Below, in pieces: positions 1 to 4,564 of a DNA stretch of 5,009 bases; position 1 is the first letter of the stretch; the number at the start of each line of letters is the position of its first letter. The notes under the pieces are model-generated. The model was not told the DNA's origin. It ran no database searches and saw only the letters and a program-made list of their open reading frames with translations. Source of the DNA: Syntrophorhabdaceae bacterium PtaU1.Bin034 (lineage in GTDB: Bacteria; Desulfobacterota_G; Syntrophorhabdia; Syntrophorhabdales; WCHB1-27); contig MVRP01000265.1 in assembly GCA_002067405.1 (NCBI GenBank), positions 1 through 5,009 of the forward strand. The letters run 5' to 3'. The position numbers and the translations under genes are program-made.

Positions 1-19
1 AGGTACCGTGCTGTTAAAG

Positions 20-700
20 TTAAAAGTTATGGGGCGTGGACAAACCGGTATAGGCACTCGCTGACACGACCTCTTCCTCGTCACCCACAATCCTCATAAG
101 ATCGCTCACAGCTTTTTTGGGTATGATTACCCCCGGCATGGACAGGCCATCTTCCTGAATGTCCTGGCGGTGGAAGGCGATCCGATGGCCGTCAGTCGCC
201 ACAACCTCAATGTTTCCCGCCTTATGTTTGAAGTAAAGGCCGGTAAGAACATATCTCGTCTCATCATGCCCCGTCGCAAACTCGACCTTCTCGATCGACT
301 CGAACAAGGTCTTCGTCTTCAGCCGGAGTTTCTTGTCGGCCTCCATCAGCTTTACTTCCGGGAATTCTTCAATGTCTTGCAGCGCAAGGTCCGTCACAAA
401 CTTGCCCTGGCTGATCGTCACGGTGTTCTGATCAATGGTCAGAGTAACGTCGCCCTGCTCCAAGGCCTTAAGAATATTGTGCAGGACGGAACCGCGCAAA
501 ACTATGTCGGCCGGCGGTGTTTCGGCCTTGACGTTGATTACAGCCGATACCTCCAGATCTGTCGCGGTAATGGAGGACCTCTCAGTGCCGAGCGTGAGTC
601 GGACGCTTGTGAGGATAGGCATGATGGATCTGTGCTCGGTAATCCTCACTATCTTTGAGAGGGGATCGAGCAGTATCTTCCTGTCAATCGCGATTTGCAT
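20..700 (-). CDS. dnaN: DNA polymerase III beta subunit (sliding clamp), N-terminal part, truncated
   Basis: The beta clamp is a ring-shaped dimer that encircles DNA and holds the replicative polymerase on its template. The 226 residues align by eye with domain I and most of domain II of bacterial clamps: SIMPIL at 25-30, TDLE at 47-50, EEFP at 111-114, TRYVLTGLYF at 148-157, VATDGHRIA at 167-175 and IIPKKAV at 192-198. Full clamps are about 370 residues, so the rest of domain II and all of domain III are missing. I start it at the ATG at 700 because it begins where the family does and has AGGGAG at 708-713, 7 bases upstream; a GTG at 808 would add 36 unrelated residues. The last 12-15 residues before the TAA do not resemble the family, suggesting a frame lesion near position 65 rather than a natural end. 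Chromosomal dnaN normally sits beside dnaA and recF; here the neighbours are small phage-like genes, so a phage-borne clamp is likely. Confidence 0.9.
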   Translation of the reverse strand: MQIAIDRKILLDPLSKIVRITEHRSIMPILTSVRLTLGTERSSITATDLEVSAVINVKAETPPADIVLRGSVLHNILKALEQGDVTLTIDQNTVTISQGKFVTDLALQDIEEFPEVKLMEADKKLRLKTKTLFESIEKVEFATGHDETRYVLTGLYFKHKAGNIEVVATDGHRIAFHRQDIQEDGLSMPGVIIPKKAVSDLMRIVGDEEEVVSASAYTGLSTPHNF

Positions 701-774
701 GATTAATCTCCCTGTCTTGAATGTTATTGGCTCTGTTTTCGTGCGGTCTGGCTGTTCCGCCGTGATTCCTTCAT

Positions 775-953
775 TCAGATCAGCTTGTTTTCCTTGAGAT
801 AGAGCCACATGAGGGCACGGGCATCAGCTTCGGTGCTTGCCCTGGTTTCGGTGTCGACCGTGCTTTGGCCAGAATTGTTTCTTCATCATGCTTTCTATAG
901 TAGCCATACCCAAGGTGGTCACAAACGGAGCAGGAGAAATCATCCTTCGGCAT
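775..953 (-). pseudogene. Small CxxC protein, frameshifted
   Basis: Two coding-like segments lie in different frames. The first starts at an ATG at 953, inside the end of the upstream gene (14-base overlap). It begins MPKDDFSCSVCDHLGYGYY, with a Cys-x2-Cys pair at residues 8 and 11, and its own frame runs to a TGA at 780 (57 codons). From about 860 the better coding signal moves to another frame ending in EADARALMWLYLKENKLI and a TGA at 775. That second segment has no start codon and is preceded by two TGA codons, so it only makes sense as the tail of the first. The likely original product is about 57-60 residues with an N-terminal zinc-binding-like knuckle and a helical C-terminus. A 39-codon alternative starting at an ATGA overlap (943) looks less protein-like. 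The family is not recognised. Confidence 0.45.
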
Positions 954-1131
954 CTTCTGCCTCCTCCACCACCGGATCGTTCAGGCCTGTTACCTCCACC
1001 TCCTCGTACTCGAACACGGATTCGCCGCGCTCGTGCTTCTCAAGGGCTTCCTTTTCACTGCTGGCTTCCACTATCCAGCTCTGTTCGCCGTTGACGGTCT
1101 TAACATCGCATCTGATCCGATATTTACTCAT
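940..1131 (-). CDS. Small acidic hypothetical protein (63 aa)
   Basis: I do not recognise this protein. Its ATG at 1131 overlaps the TGA of the upstream 205-residue gene in an ATGA arrangement, and GAGG lies 4 bases upstream, so translation is probably coupled. An in-frame upstream start at 1176 would lie inside the previous gene and add 15 unlikely residues. The 63 residues suggest a beta-beta-alpha-beta order: strand IRCDVKTV (6-13), strand SWIVEA (18-23), helix SSEKEALEKHERG (24-36), strand FEYEEVEVT (40-48), then a very acidic tail (NDPVVEEAEDAEG). Small single-domain proteins with an 'EA-S-EA' turn into a helix are common in phage genomes, but that is resemblance in shape only. It is intact and its stop overlaps the start of the next, damaged gene. 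Confidence 0.75.
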   Translation of the reverse strand: MSKYRIRCDVKTVNGEQSWIVEASSEKEALEKHERGESVFEYEEVEVTGLNDPVVEEAEDAEG

Positions 1132-1745
1132 CTCGCCTCGCTCTTTTCGTCCTCTATTGGGCACTGACAACGGCATTTGCCGCAGTGAATCGACTCTCTG
1201 ATCTTTTTCAGTGCTTCAACCATCTTTACCATCCCAACATCCACACGCCCGGTACCGCGACAGGTAGTACAGCATTTGGGCAATATGTCGTGTTTGCCCG
1301 GGACTATCCCCGACGCTTGACATTCAGGGCAGTCCTCTTCTGTCGTAAACCCTGCCCCCGTCAGCTTCTTTATCTCGGCATCGGCTAATTTGAGCGTCTC
1401 AAGAAGCTCGAGCAGTGCATCACCCCATACCGCCACTTCCTGGTCCACGCCCTCTGCCGCTTTGAGCATTTGGTACATTGGTATCCATCTGGCTATCACA
1501 GCACTGAGGGTAGGTTTCCTTTCCTCTACCTTCCTGACGACCTGTTCCTTGGTTGGCTGGATTAACGGGCCGGGCTTGGTGTAGCCGTAACGCTTCATAA
1601 TCCCGATAATTTCGTTTGCGTGTAACTGATCAACCGTTATTTCTTGATCCTGTGAATTATATCCGTCTCGAAAGCTACCCAGGGCAGTACGCTTACGCAA
1701 CACTCCAAGGTAGTCAGCTATTGCATTTCTTAGTTCATCATTCAT
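1128..1745 (-). CDS. Hypothetical protein with DnaJ-like CxxC zinc-binding motifs (205 aa)
   Basis: The specific function is unknown. The N-terminal half is helical and has no recognised domain. From residue 139 the protein becomes cysteine-rich: CPEC at 139-142, then CTTCRGTG at 159-166. This CxxC...CxxCxGxG pairing is the signature of DnaJ-type zinc fingers and of small phage zinc proteins. Near the C-terminus are four more cysteines at 188, 191, 193 and 195 (CGKCRCQC), giving nine in all with C158. At least one zinc site is a reasonable inference. It is not a DnaJ, because there is no J domain and only one full CxxCxGxG repeat. The ATG at 1745 has GAGGAG about 6 bases upstream. The preceding damaged gene ends in a TAA immediately before this start, and the TGA overlaps the next gene's ATG, so the three form one translation unit. 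A protein-protein or nucleic-acid-binding adaptor is possible but unproven. Confidence 0.8.
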   Translation of the reverse strand: MNDELRNAIADYLGVLRKRTALGSFRDGYNSQDQEITVDQLHANEIIGIMKRYGYTKPGPLIQPTKEQVVRKVEERKPTLSAVIARWIPMYQMLKAAEGVDQEVAVWGDALLELLETLKLADAEIKKLTGAGFTTEEDCPECQASGIVPGKHDILPKCCTTCRGTGRVDVGMVKMVEALKKIRESIHCGKCRCQCPIEDEKSEAR

Positions 1746-1916
1746 TTAACGCTCCTCTGTGGTGAATGGTTCTTGGGTTATGCTTTTGTTGTGGCAAGTT
1801 TCATAAGCATCGGGGAAGACTCACCCTGAAAGCAGGAAATACACTTTCGACCACTAAACCTTCTCTGCCACCAATGCATCTACTTCCGGTCCTGCTTCCA
1901 TTTGTTCTGAATCCAT
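1746..1916 (-). pseudogene. Broken small gene, phage ABA-sandwich-like N-terminus
   Basis: The start is convincing: GGGAGG at 1921-1926, 4 bases, then ATG at 1916. The first 20 residues, ending GPEVDALVAEKV, match my recollection of the opening of the phage ABA-sandwich family, where 'ALVAEKVMGW' is typical. A TAG follows at 1854-1856 and a TGA at 1821-1823, both in frame. Between them the adjacent frame reads better (SGRKCISCFQGE). After about 1820 the original frame resumes with FPDAYETCHNKSITQEP and ends at a TAA at 1746, directly against the next gene's ATG. Two compensating indels would restore a protein of about 56 residues. The usual MGW after EKV is absent. A 20-codon ORF (1854-1916) or a 33-codon ORF in the other frame are alternatives, but neither explains the coding signal up to 1746. 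Confidence 0.5.
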
Positions 1917-1980
1917 AAATCCTCCCTTCAAACGAATTTGCTGAATACTCCTCATCTGCGGAGTTTAGGTAGTGGTTCTG
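1917..1980 (-). other. Intergenic stretch with a strong ribosome binding site
   Basis: This 64-base gap lies between the TAG of the eight-cysteine gene and the start of the broken ABA-sandwich-like gene. Its only clear element is the Shine-Dalgarno GAAGGGAGG at the left end. The frame of the upstream gene stays open through it, but I take that as chance because the next gene's ribosome binding site falls inside. Confidence 0.5.
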
Positions 1981-2472
1981 CTAATACTTCCAGGGCTTGT
2001 CTACAACGCCTAGGGGCACGTTTCGGATTTTCCATCCTGTGCTTTCCTCCCTTTTTCTGATTCTGGCACCATCGAGGGTGAGAGCTTTCTCGACCTCACA
2101 TCCTTCACTGCATTTGATGAGCCGACAAAACACCTCGCAGTACGTCTTCAGTGCCTCAAACCATTCCCGAGCCTTCGTTTTGAACTCCTCAGGGGTGAGT
2201 GGGCGGGTGATGGTACCATCGTTGCATCCTTCCTCCATTGGACAATTATGGTTCGCATCGGTAATGCACATACCATTAACAGGGTGAAAATCTTTTTCGG
2301 GGCATTCCGAAACAGCCACAAAGCCTGTTTCCCCGAGCAGGGAGAGAATAGCATCGGCATGCTTATACGCCGCCTCCCTCTCGTTAGGCCACTCGTCAGG
2401 TGGCCAGGGTAACCCGGTATAGCCTTCGTAGACTTCTTTGGCAATCTTCTCTTTTACATCAGTCATGGTCAT
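1981..2472 (-). CDS. Cysteine-rich hypothetical protein (163 aa, eight Cys)
   Basis: I do not recognise this family. The N-terminal half has a short aromatic stretch (LPWPPDEWPNE, 21-31) followed by a helix with ADAILSLL (39-46), a pattern seen in many uncharacterised phage proteins. Eight cysteines lie at 57, 69, 77, 83, 112, 116, 121 and 125. The last four form C-x3-C-x4-C-x3-C within a helix-rich segment, compatible with metal binding or two disulfides; in a cytoplasmic protein metal is more likely. There is no signal peptide or membrane segment. Two ATGs are possible, at 2472 and 2466. GAGGAG sits 9 bases before the first and AGGTGA 9 bases before the second, so the start is uncertain by two residues. 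It is separated by 85 bases from the gene on its right. Nonsense codons do not interrupt it. Confidence 0.75.
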   Translation of the reverse strand: MTMTDVKEKIAKEVYEGYTGLPWPPDEWPNEREAAYKHADAILSLLGETGFVAVSECPEKDFHPVNGMCITDANHNCPMEEGCNDGTITRPLTPEEFKTKAREWFEALKTYCEVFCRLIKCSEGCEVEKALTLDGARIRKREESTGWKIRNVPLGVVDKPWKY

Positions 2473-2557
2473 CGATCACCTCTCCTCGTCAAAATAAGCT
2501 TCCGCTCACCTGGCCGATCCCCTGGAAATTCTGAGGGTCAATGCCGGGAAACCGGAC
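2473..2557 (-). other. Gap between the split gene and the eight-cysteine gene
   Basis: The gap holds the Shine-Dalgarno region of the gene starting at 2472 and a small stem, CCGG-GAAA-CCGG, at 2544-2555 (GNRA-type loop on the plus strand). There is no T-run, so it is not an intrinsic terminator. The frame of the gene ending at 2558 stays open here to a TGA at 2489. Confidence 0.4.
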
Positions 2558-2884
2558 TTAGTATTCCTTGGTAATGTGCTCTAGGAAAGAATCGATGTCG
2601 GTGTCATCGAGCTTGCTTGTGAGCGCAATCAAGGTCATCCGGGCCTCCTCGGTCTGATCGGCGATACGCTTTCGTTCTTCCTGATGTAAGGAATAGAGGT
2701 GCTCGACATCATATCTGAAAATCTCTGCCACCTCGTTTTCCAGCTCTTTTAGAAGGCTGACCAAGTAGGTTTTGAGCGTGTGAAGCATGTTGGTGCCTAC
2801 CGGCGCCCATTCCTGCCAACAGGCGAAGTTATCGAGAAACGATTTCCAATTGCTGAAAACCGCAGGAACCGGGCGAAGAGCCAT
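2558..2884 (-). CDS. C-terminal half of a split hypothetical gene (108 aa from the first ATG)
   Basis: This continues the reading frame of the gene ending at 2939. The 54 bases between that TAA and this ATG also read as protein in the same frame (FYATYWNEEVLYFARRSD), and the ATG at 2884 has only a weak ribosome binding site. I therefore think it is the downstream part of one gene rather than a separate gene, although re-initiation is possible. The sequence is mixed alpha with many tryptophans and aromatics early (NWKSFLDNFACWQEW, 12-26), then a long amphipathic helix or coiled coil (about 34-100) rich in Glu, Lys and Leu. The family is not recognised. It ends in a TAA at 2558, after which the frame stays open for 22 more codons with protein-like content to a TGA at 2489. 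Confidence 0.6.
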   Translation of the reverse strand: MALRPVPAVFSNWKSFLDNFACWQEWAPVGTNMLHTLKTYLVSLLKELENEVAEIFRYDVEHLYSLHQEERKRIADQTEEARMTLIALTSKLDDTDIDSFLEHITKEY

Positions 2885-2938
2885 GTCTGACCGCCGGGCA
2901 AAGTACAGAACCTCTTCGTTCCAGTACGTGGCGTAAAA

Positions 2939-3271
2939 TTAGCGCCGATTATAATGGGCGATGAAGCCGCAATGGAGAATCAGGTGGTTATAGACGGCGT
3001 CCGTGAAAAGATGATAGGGGAAACCTCCTTTGACGAATTTTTCCCACTGCCCGAGCATCCTTCTCTTCTCCGTGGCGTCCATGAATTTCGTCTCCGGAAG
3101 CATGTCGGTCGGAACTGGGTCCCTGCCGCATATTAAGCGGTCGAGGTGAGCAAGCTGGTCGTGGATGATGCGAATCGCAGAGGCTAATTCCTCGAGTCTC
3201 AGATTCTTAAAAAGGCTGTCGTGGAGAAAGCCTTCGGCGTAGGATGTGAGGGATAAGGCAATCCTATTCAT
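2939..3271 (-). CDS. N-terminal half of a split hypothetical gene (110 aa)
   Basis: The start is secure: AGGAGG lies 6 bases before the ATG at 3271, and the ATG overlaps the TAG of the upstream gene by 8 bases, so translation is likely coupled. A longer in-frame reading from 3370 would run through the upstream gene and is rejected. The 110 residues are mostly helical, with RLEELASAIRIIHDQLAHLD at 25-44 and an aromatic end, YNHLILHCGFIAHYNRR. A TAA then interrupts a segment that continues smoothly in the same frame as FYATYWNEEVLYFAR. Without the stop the protein would be about 237 residues, ending at 2558. A single C-to-T change (CAA to TAA) would explain the stop, as would other substitutions. 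I do not recognise the family; no catalytic motif or membrane segment is visible. Confidence 0.65.
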   Translation of the reverse strand: MNRIALSLTSYAEGFLHDSLFKNLRLEELASAIRIIHDQLAHLDRLICGRDPVPTDMLPETKFMDATEKRRMLGQWEKFVKGGFPYHLFTDAVYNHLILHCGFIAHYNRR

Positions 3272-3515
3272 TGGCTGCCTCCTGTTGAAGAATATACATA
3301 TGGCCGGCGTCGGTAAGTGCAAAACCTTCGTCCCACACTTCGGGGTGGAGCATGAATCCATCGCCATCACACAGGACGACTGCGCCTACCGAGTAAGCCA
3401 AACCGGCTTCAACTGCTTTAAGTACTTCTTCCCGCGGGCATTGTTCGTTCGGCATCAACGAACCGAAGTGCTCTTCCGCCCACGCAATTGCTTCAAGTAC
3501 GTCTCTTTGTTCCAT
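3264..3515 (-). CDS. Hypothetical protein, possibly winged-helix-like (83 aa)
   Basis: The start is the ATG at 3515, with AGGAGG at 3520-3525 and a 4-base spacer. A TTG at 3518 would sit only one base from the Shine-Dalgarno, so I reject it. The protein begins with a helix (RDVLEAIAWAEEHFGSL), then CPREEVLKAVEAGLAYSVGA, a short hydrophobic strand around VVLCDGDGF (47-55), and ends with GFALTDAGHMYIL. The final 'LT-AG' motif resembles the end of the recognition helix and wing of small winged-helix phage proteins. That is a weak resemblance and I would not assign DNA binding on it alone. Its TAG overlaps the start of the next gene by 8 bases. A strong hairpin lies just upstream of its ribosome binding site and may affect its translation. 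Confidence 0.75.
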   Translation of the reverse strand: MEQRDVLEAIAWAEEHFGSLMPNEQCPREEVLKAVEAGLAYSVGAVVLCDGDGFMLHPEVWDEGFALTDAGHMYILQQEAANE

Positions 3516-3538
3516 CAATCCTCCTTTTTTGTATGATT

Positions 3539-3576
3539 GGGCATAGGTGATGAAGAAGACATCTCCGCCTACGCCC
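3539..3576 (-). promoter_or_regulatory. RNA hairpin upstream of a ribosome binding site
   Basis: In the minus-strand transcript GGGCGUAGG (3576-3568) pairs with CCUAUGCCC (3547-3539) over nine positions, with one G-U pair; the plus strand would have an A-C mismatch there, favouring a minus-strand RNA. Inside, GAUG and CAUC can add four pairs around a UCUUCUU loop. The hairpin lies after the stop at 3597 and about 13 bases before the Shine-Dalgarno at 3520-3525. No U-run follows on the minus strand, so it is not an intrinsic terminator. It could stabilise the downstream mRNA or tune translation of the gene at 3515. Confidence 0.5.
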
Positions 3577-3596
3577 TAATGTCCTTCTTTTTTTGT

Positions 3597-3761
3597 CTAC
3601 CAGGCGTCTTCCCGTACCTTTTCACGGCAGATGTACTTGGCCTTTTGTTTCCTTTTGTCATCGGCCGGTTTTGTCCTGCAGGGACGTCGTGCGGGGTTTC
3701 GCGGTGTTTGAATGATCTCTTTCTTATCTGTCGCGCAAGCCTGTTGTCCTGCTGTAGTCAT
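3597..3761 (-). CDS. Small strongly basic hypothetical protein (54 aa)
   Basis: The ATG at 3761 has AAGGAGG at 3766-3772 with a 4-base spacer, which decides the start; a longer in-frame reading to 3845 lacks a comparable site. The 54 residues are rich in Lys and Arg, with the cluster RNPARRPCRTKP (21-32) and DDKRKQKAKYICREKVRE (34-51), and contain three cysteines (9, 28, 45). Composition suggests a nucleic-acid-binding or ribosome-associated peptide, but no fold is recognised and there is no membrane segment. It is the first gene after the candidate promoter and operator to its right. It is in the same frame as the next gene, separated from it by two TAG codons and the hairpin, but each gene has its own strong ribosome binding site, so I treat them as separate. 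Confidence 0.6.
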   Translation of the reverse strand: MTTAGQQACATDKKEIIQTPRNPARRPCRTKPADDKRKQKAKYICREKVREDAW

Positions 3762-3904
3762 GAAGCCTCCTTGTAGCGTCATTAAGTGAAAGAAAACACA
3801 GTGCAATCCCATATAAGGGATATTACTGGAAGCGGAAATTGCCATTTGACGGGTGAGTGCCTTAAGGGCGCAAAGGTCTAGTTTCGCGGATGGCTAATAA
3901 AAAG

Positions 3905-3923
3905 ATATTCGTTAACTGAATAT
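3905..3923. promoter_or_regulatory. Dyad ATATTC-N7-GAATAT, possible repressor operator
   Basis: Two perfect 6-base arms (3905-3910 and 3918-3923) flank a spacer that itself contains GTTAAC. The dyad overlaps the candidate -10 box of a leftward promoter, the usual place for a repressor site. No known repressor consensus matches. Confidence 0.35.
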
Positions 3924-3948
3924 TACTTTCGGGGAAGAAAAGTGTCGC
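3920..3948 (-). promoter_or_regulatory. Candidate sigma-70-like promoter, leftward
   Basis: On the minus strand GCGACA (3948-3943) and TAATAT (3925-3920) are separated by 17 bases, each matching four of six consensus positions. It would drive the basic gene at 3761 and everything to its left. The match is modest; the overlapping dyad and the position in the largest clearly non-coding gap are the main support. Confidence 0.3.
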
Positions 3949-3978
3949 TGGAAAGAAATAATTGTTGGCTTGCACCCC

Positions 3979-4272
3979 TCATTTTGTTCTGAGATTTGAC
4001 CGGAGATCAGCGACTAATTTCTTGAGATCGTCCTCGAGGGCCTTATCCAGTGTCTCTTCGGTCAGCGTGGGGATGGTCAGGTTGCCGGCCGCTTCAACCA
4101 CTCGGTAAATGTGGTCCACCTCCTGTTTCATGGCGGACATTCGCTGGTGGACCTTCGCGAGCCTTTGGCAGTCCATCTTATCTCTCGCGGGAAGTTTGAG
4201 AAGCATGTCGGTAGCTATTTTCGACTGCTCCTGCAGGGCCGCTAAGGCTTCTTTGTAACTCTCCGACAGCAT
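3979..4272 (-). CDS. Coiled-coil hypothetical protein (97 aa)
   Basis: The ATG at 4272 has GGAGG at 4280-4284 with a spacer of about 7 bases. The protein is almost entirely helical. Helix 1 covers roughly 3-26 (YKEALAALQEQSKIATDMLL), helix 2 roughly 31-61 (MDCQRLAKVHQRMSAMKQ and on), and after a short break with prolines (LTIPTL, 65-70) helix 3 covers 72-95. Leucine and isoleucine spacing fits a coiled coil or three-helix bundle. There is one cysteine, no signal peptide and no catalytic motif. The family is not recognised. Its TGA overlaps an ATG in an ATGA arrangement, but the ORF starting there has only 19 codons and no ribosome binding site. It is followed by the control-like spacer and preceded by a damaged small gene. 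Confidence 0.8.
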   Translation of the reverse strand: MLSESYKEALAALQEQSKIATDMLLKLPARDKMDCQRLAKVHQRMSAMKQEVDHIYRVVEAAGNLTIPTLTEETLDKALEDDLKKLVADLRSNLRTK

Positions 4273-4306
4273 GGATATTCCTCCGACATAAAATTGTGTA
4301 CATCTC

Positions 4307-4464
4307 CTATATTACTTCGTCCTCTTCCGGCAGGCCCATGGATTCACGGTGCTATCGTCTTTACGAACCCGTGTTCTCCTCGATGTTGCAGAACTCCGTC
4401 GGGTCAAGGCCGTCGCAATCAAGGATCTTCACCAAGTCCTCTCTGGAACAGCCACCTTATCCAT
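4307..4464 (-). pseudogene. Small acidic gene broken by frame lesions
   Basis: Three pieces read as protein but not in one frame. From the ATG at 4464 the frame gives MDKVAVPE. From about 4440 another frame gives EDLVKILDCDGLDPTEFCNI and continues EENTGS to a TAA at 4361. After that a third frame gives KDDSTVNP, and finally the second frame resumes as MGLPEEDEVI, ending in a TAG at 4307. The codons of all pieces are strongly G-first and G/C-third, as in the neighbouring intact genes. The first junction lies in an AGAGAG run. Joined up, the product would be an acidic protein of about 51 residues. In the second frame alone there are stops at 4457, 4361 and 4352. No ribosome binding site better than AAAGA is seen before 4464. 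The family is not recognised. Confidence 0.45.
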
Positions 4465-4564
4465 GGATCTTTTTTTGGACCACTATCGGCGCGACCAGAA
4501 CAGCCAACTCGAATACCACTATTCGATCAGCAAAAGAAAAGTCTCCGGCCTACAATGTGCGTCT

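Larger units (their letters stand above)
3762..3978. other. Non-coding spacer of 217 bases with control-like elements
   Basis: No convincing gene is seen on either strand. The spacer is AT-rich compared with its neighbours. It contains a 19-base dyad at 3905-3923, a candidate leftward promoter at 3920-3948 and a small inverted repeat ATCCC-N6-GGGAT at 3806-3821. The Shine-Dalgarno of the basic gene is at its left end. A 31-codon plus-strand frame from a GTG at 3786 to a TAG at 3881 has fairly good codon structure but no ribosome binding site. Confidence 0.5.

Noticed and set aside
170..658. Long plus-strand frames opposite dnaN
   Set aside because: They are antisense shadows of a clearly recognised gene and have no ribosome binding sites or family resemblance.
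701..808. N-terminal extension of the clamp to a GTG at 808
   Set aside because: The 36 added residues do not belong to the clamp family, overlap the end of the preceding damaged gene, and the ATG at 700 has a good ribosome binding site.
3272..3370. Longer start for the split gene at 3370
   Set aside because: It would lie fully inside the 83-residue gene in another frame, while the ATG at 3271 has AGGAGG at the right distance.
3786..3881. 31-codon plus-strand gene in the spacer
   Set aside because: It starts at a GTG with no ribosome binding site; its codon structure is only suggestive.
1746..4464. Stop-codon reassignment (TAA or TAG read as an amino acid) as an explanation for in-frame stops
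   Set aside because: The TAG at 3264 is a true stop because the following frame is not protein-like and overlaps a gene with a perfect ribosome binding site. Several lesions are frame changes, which recoding cannot explain, and one in-frame stop is TGA.
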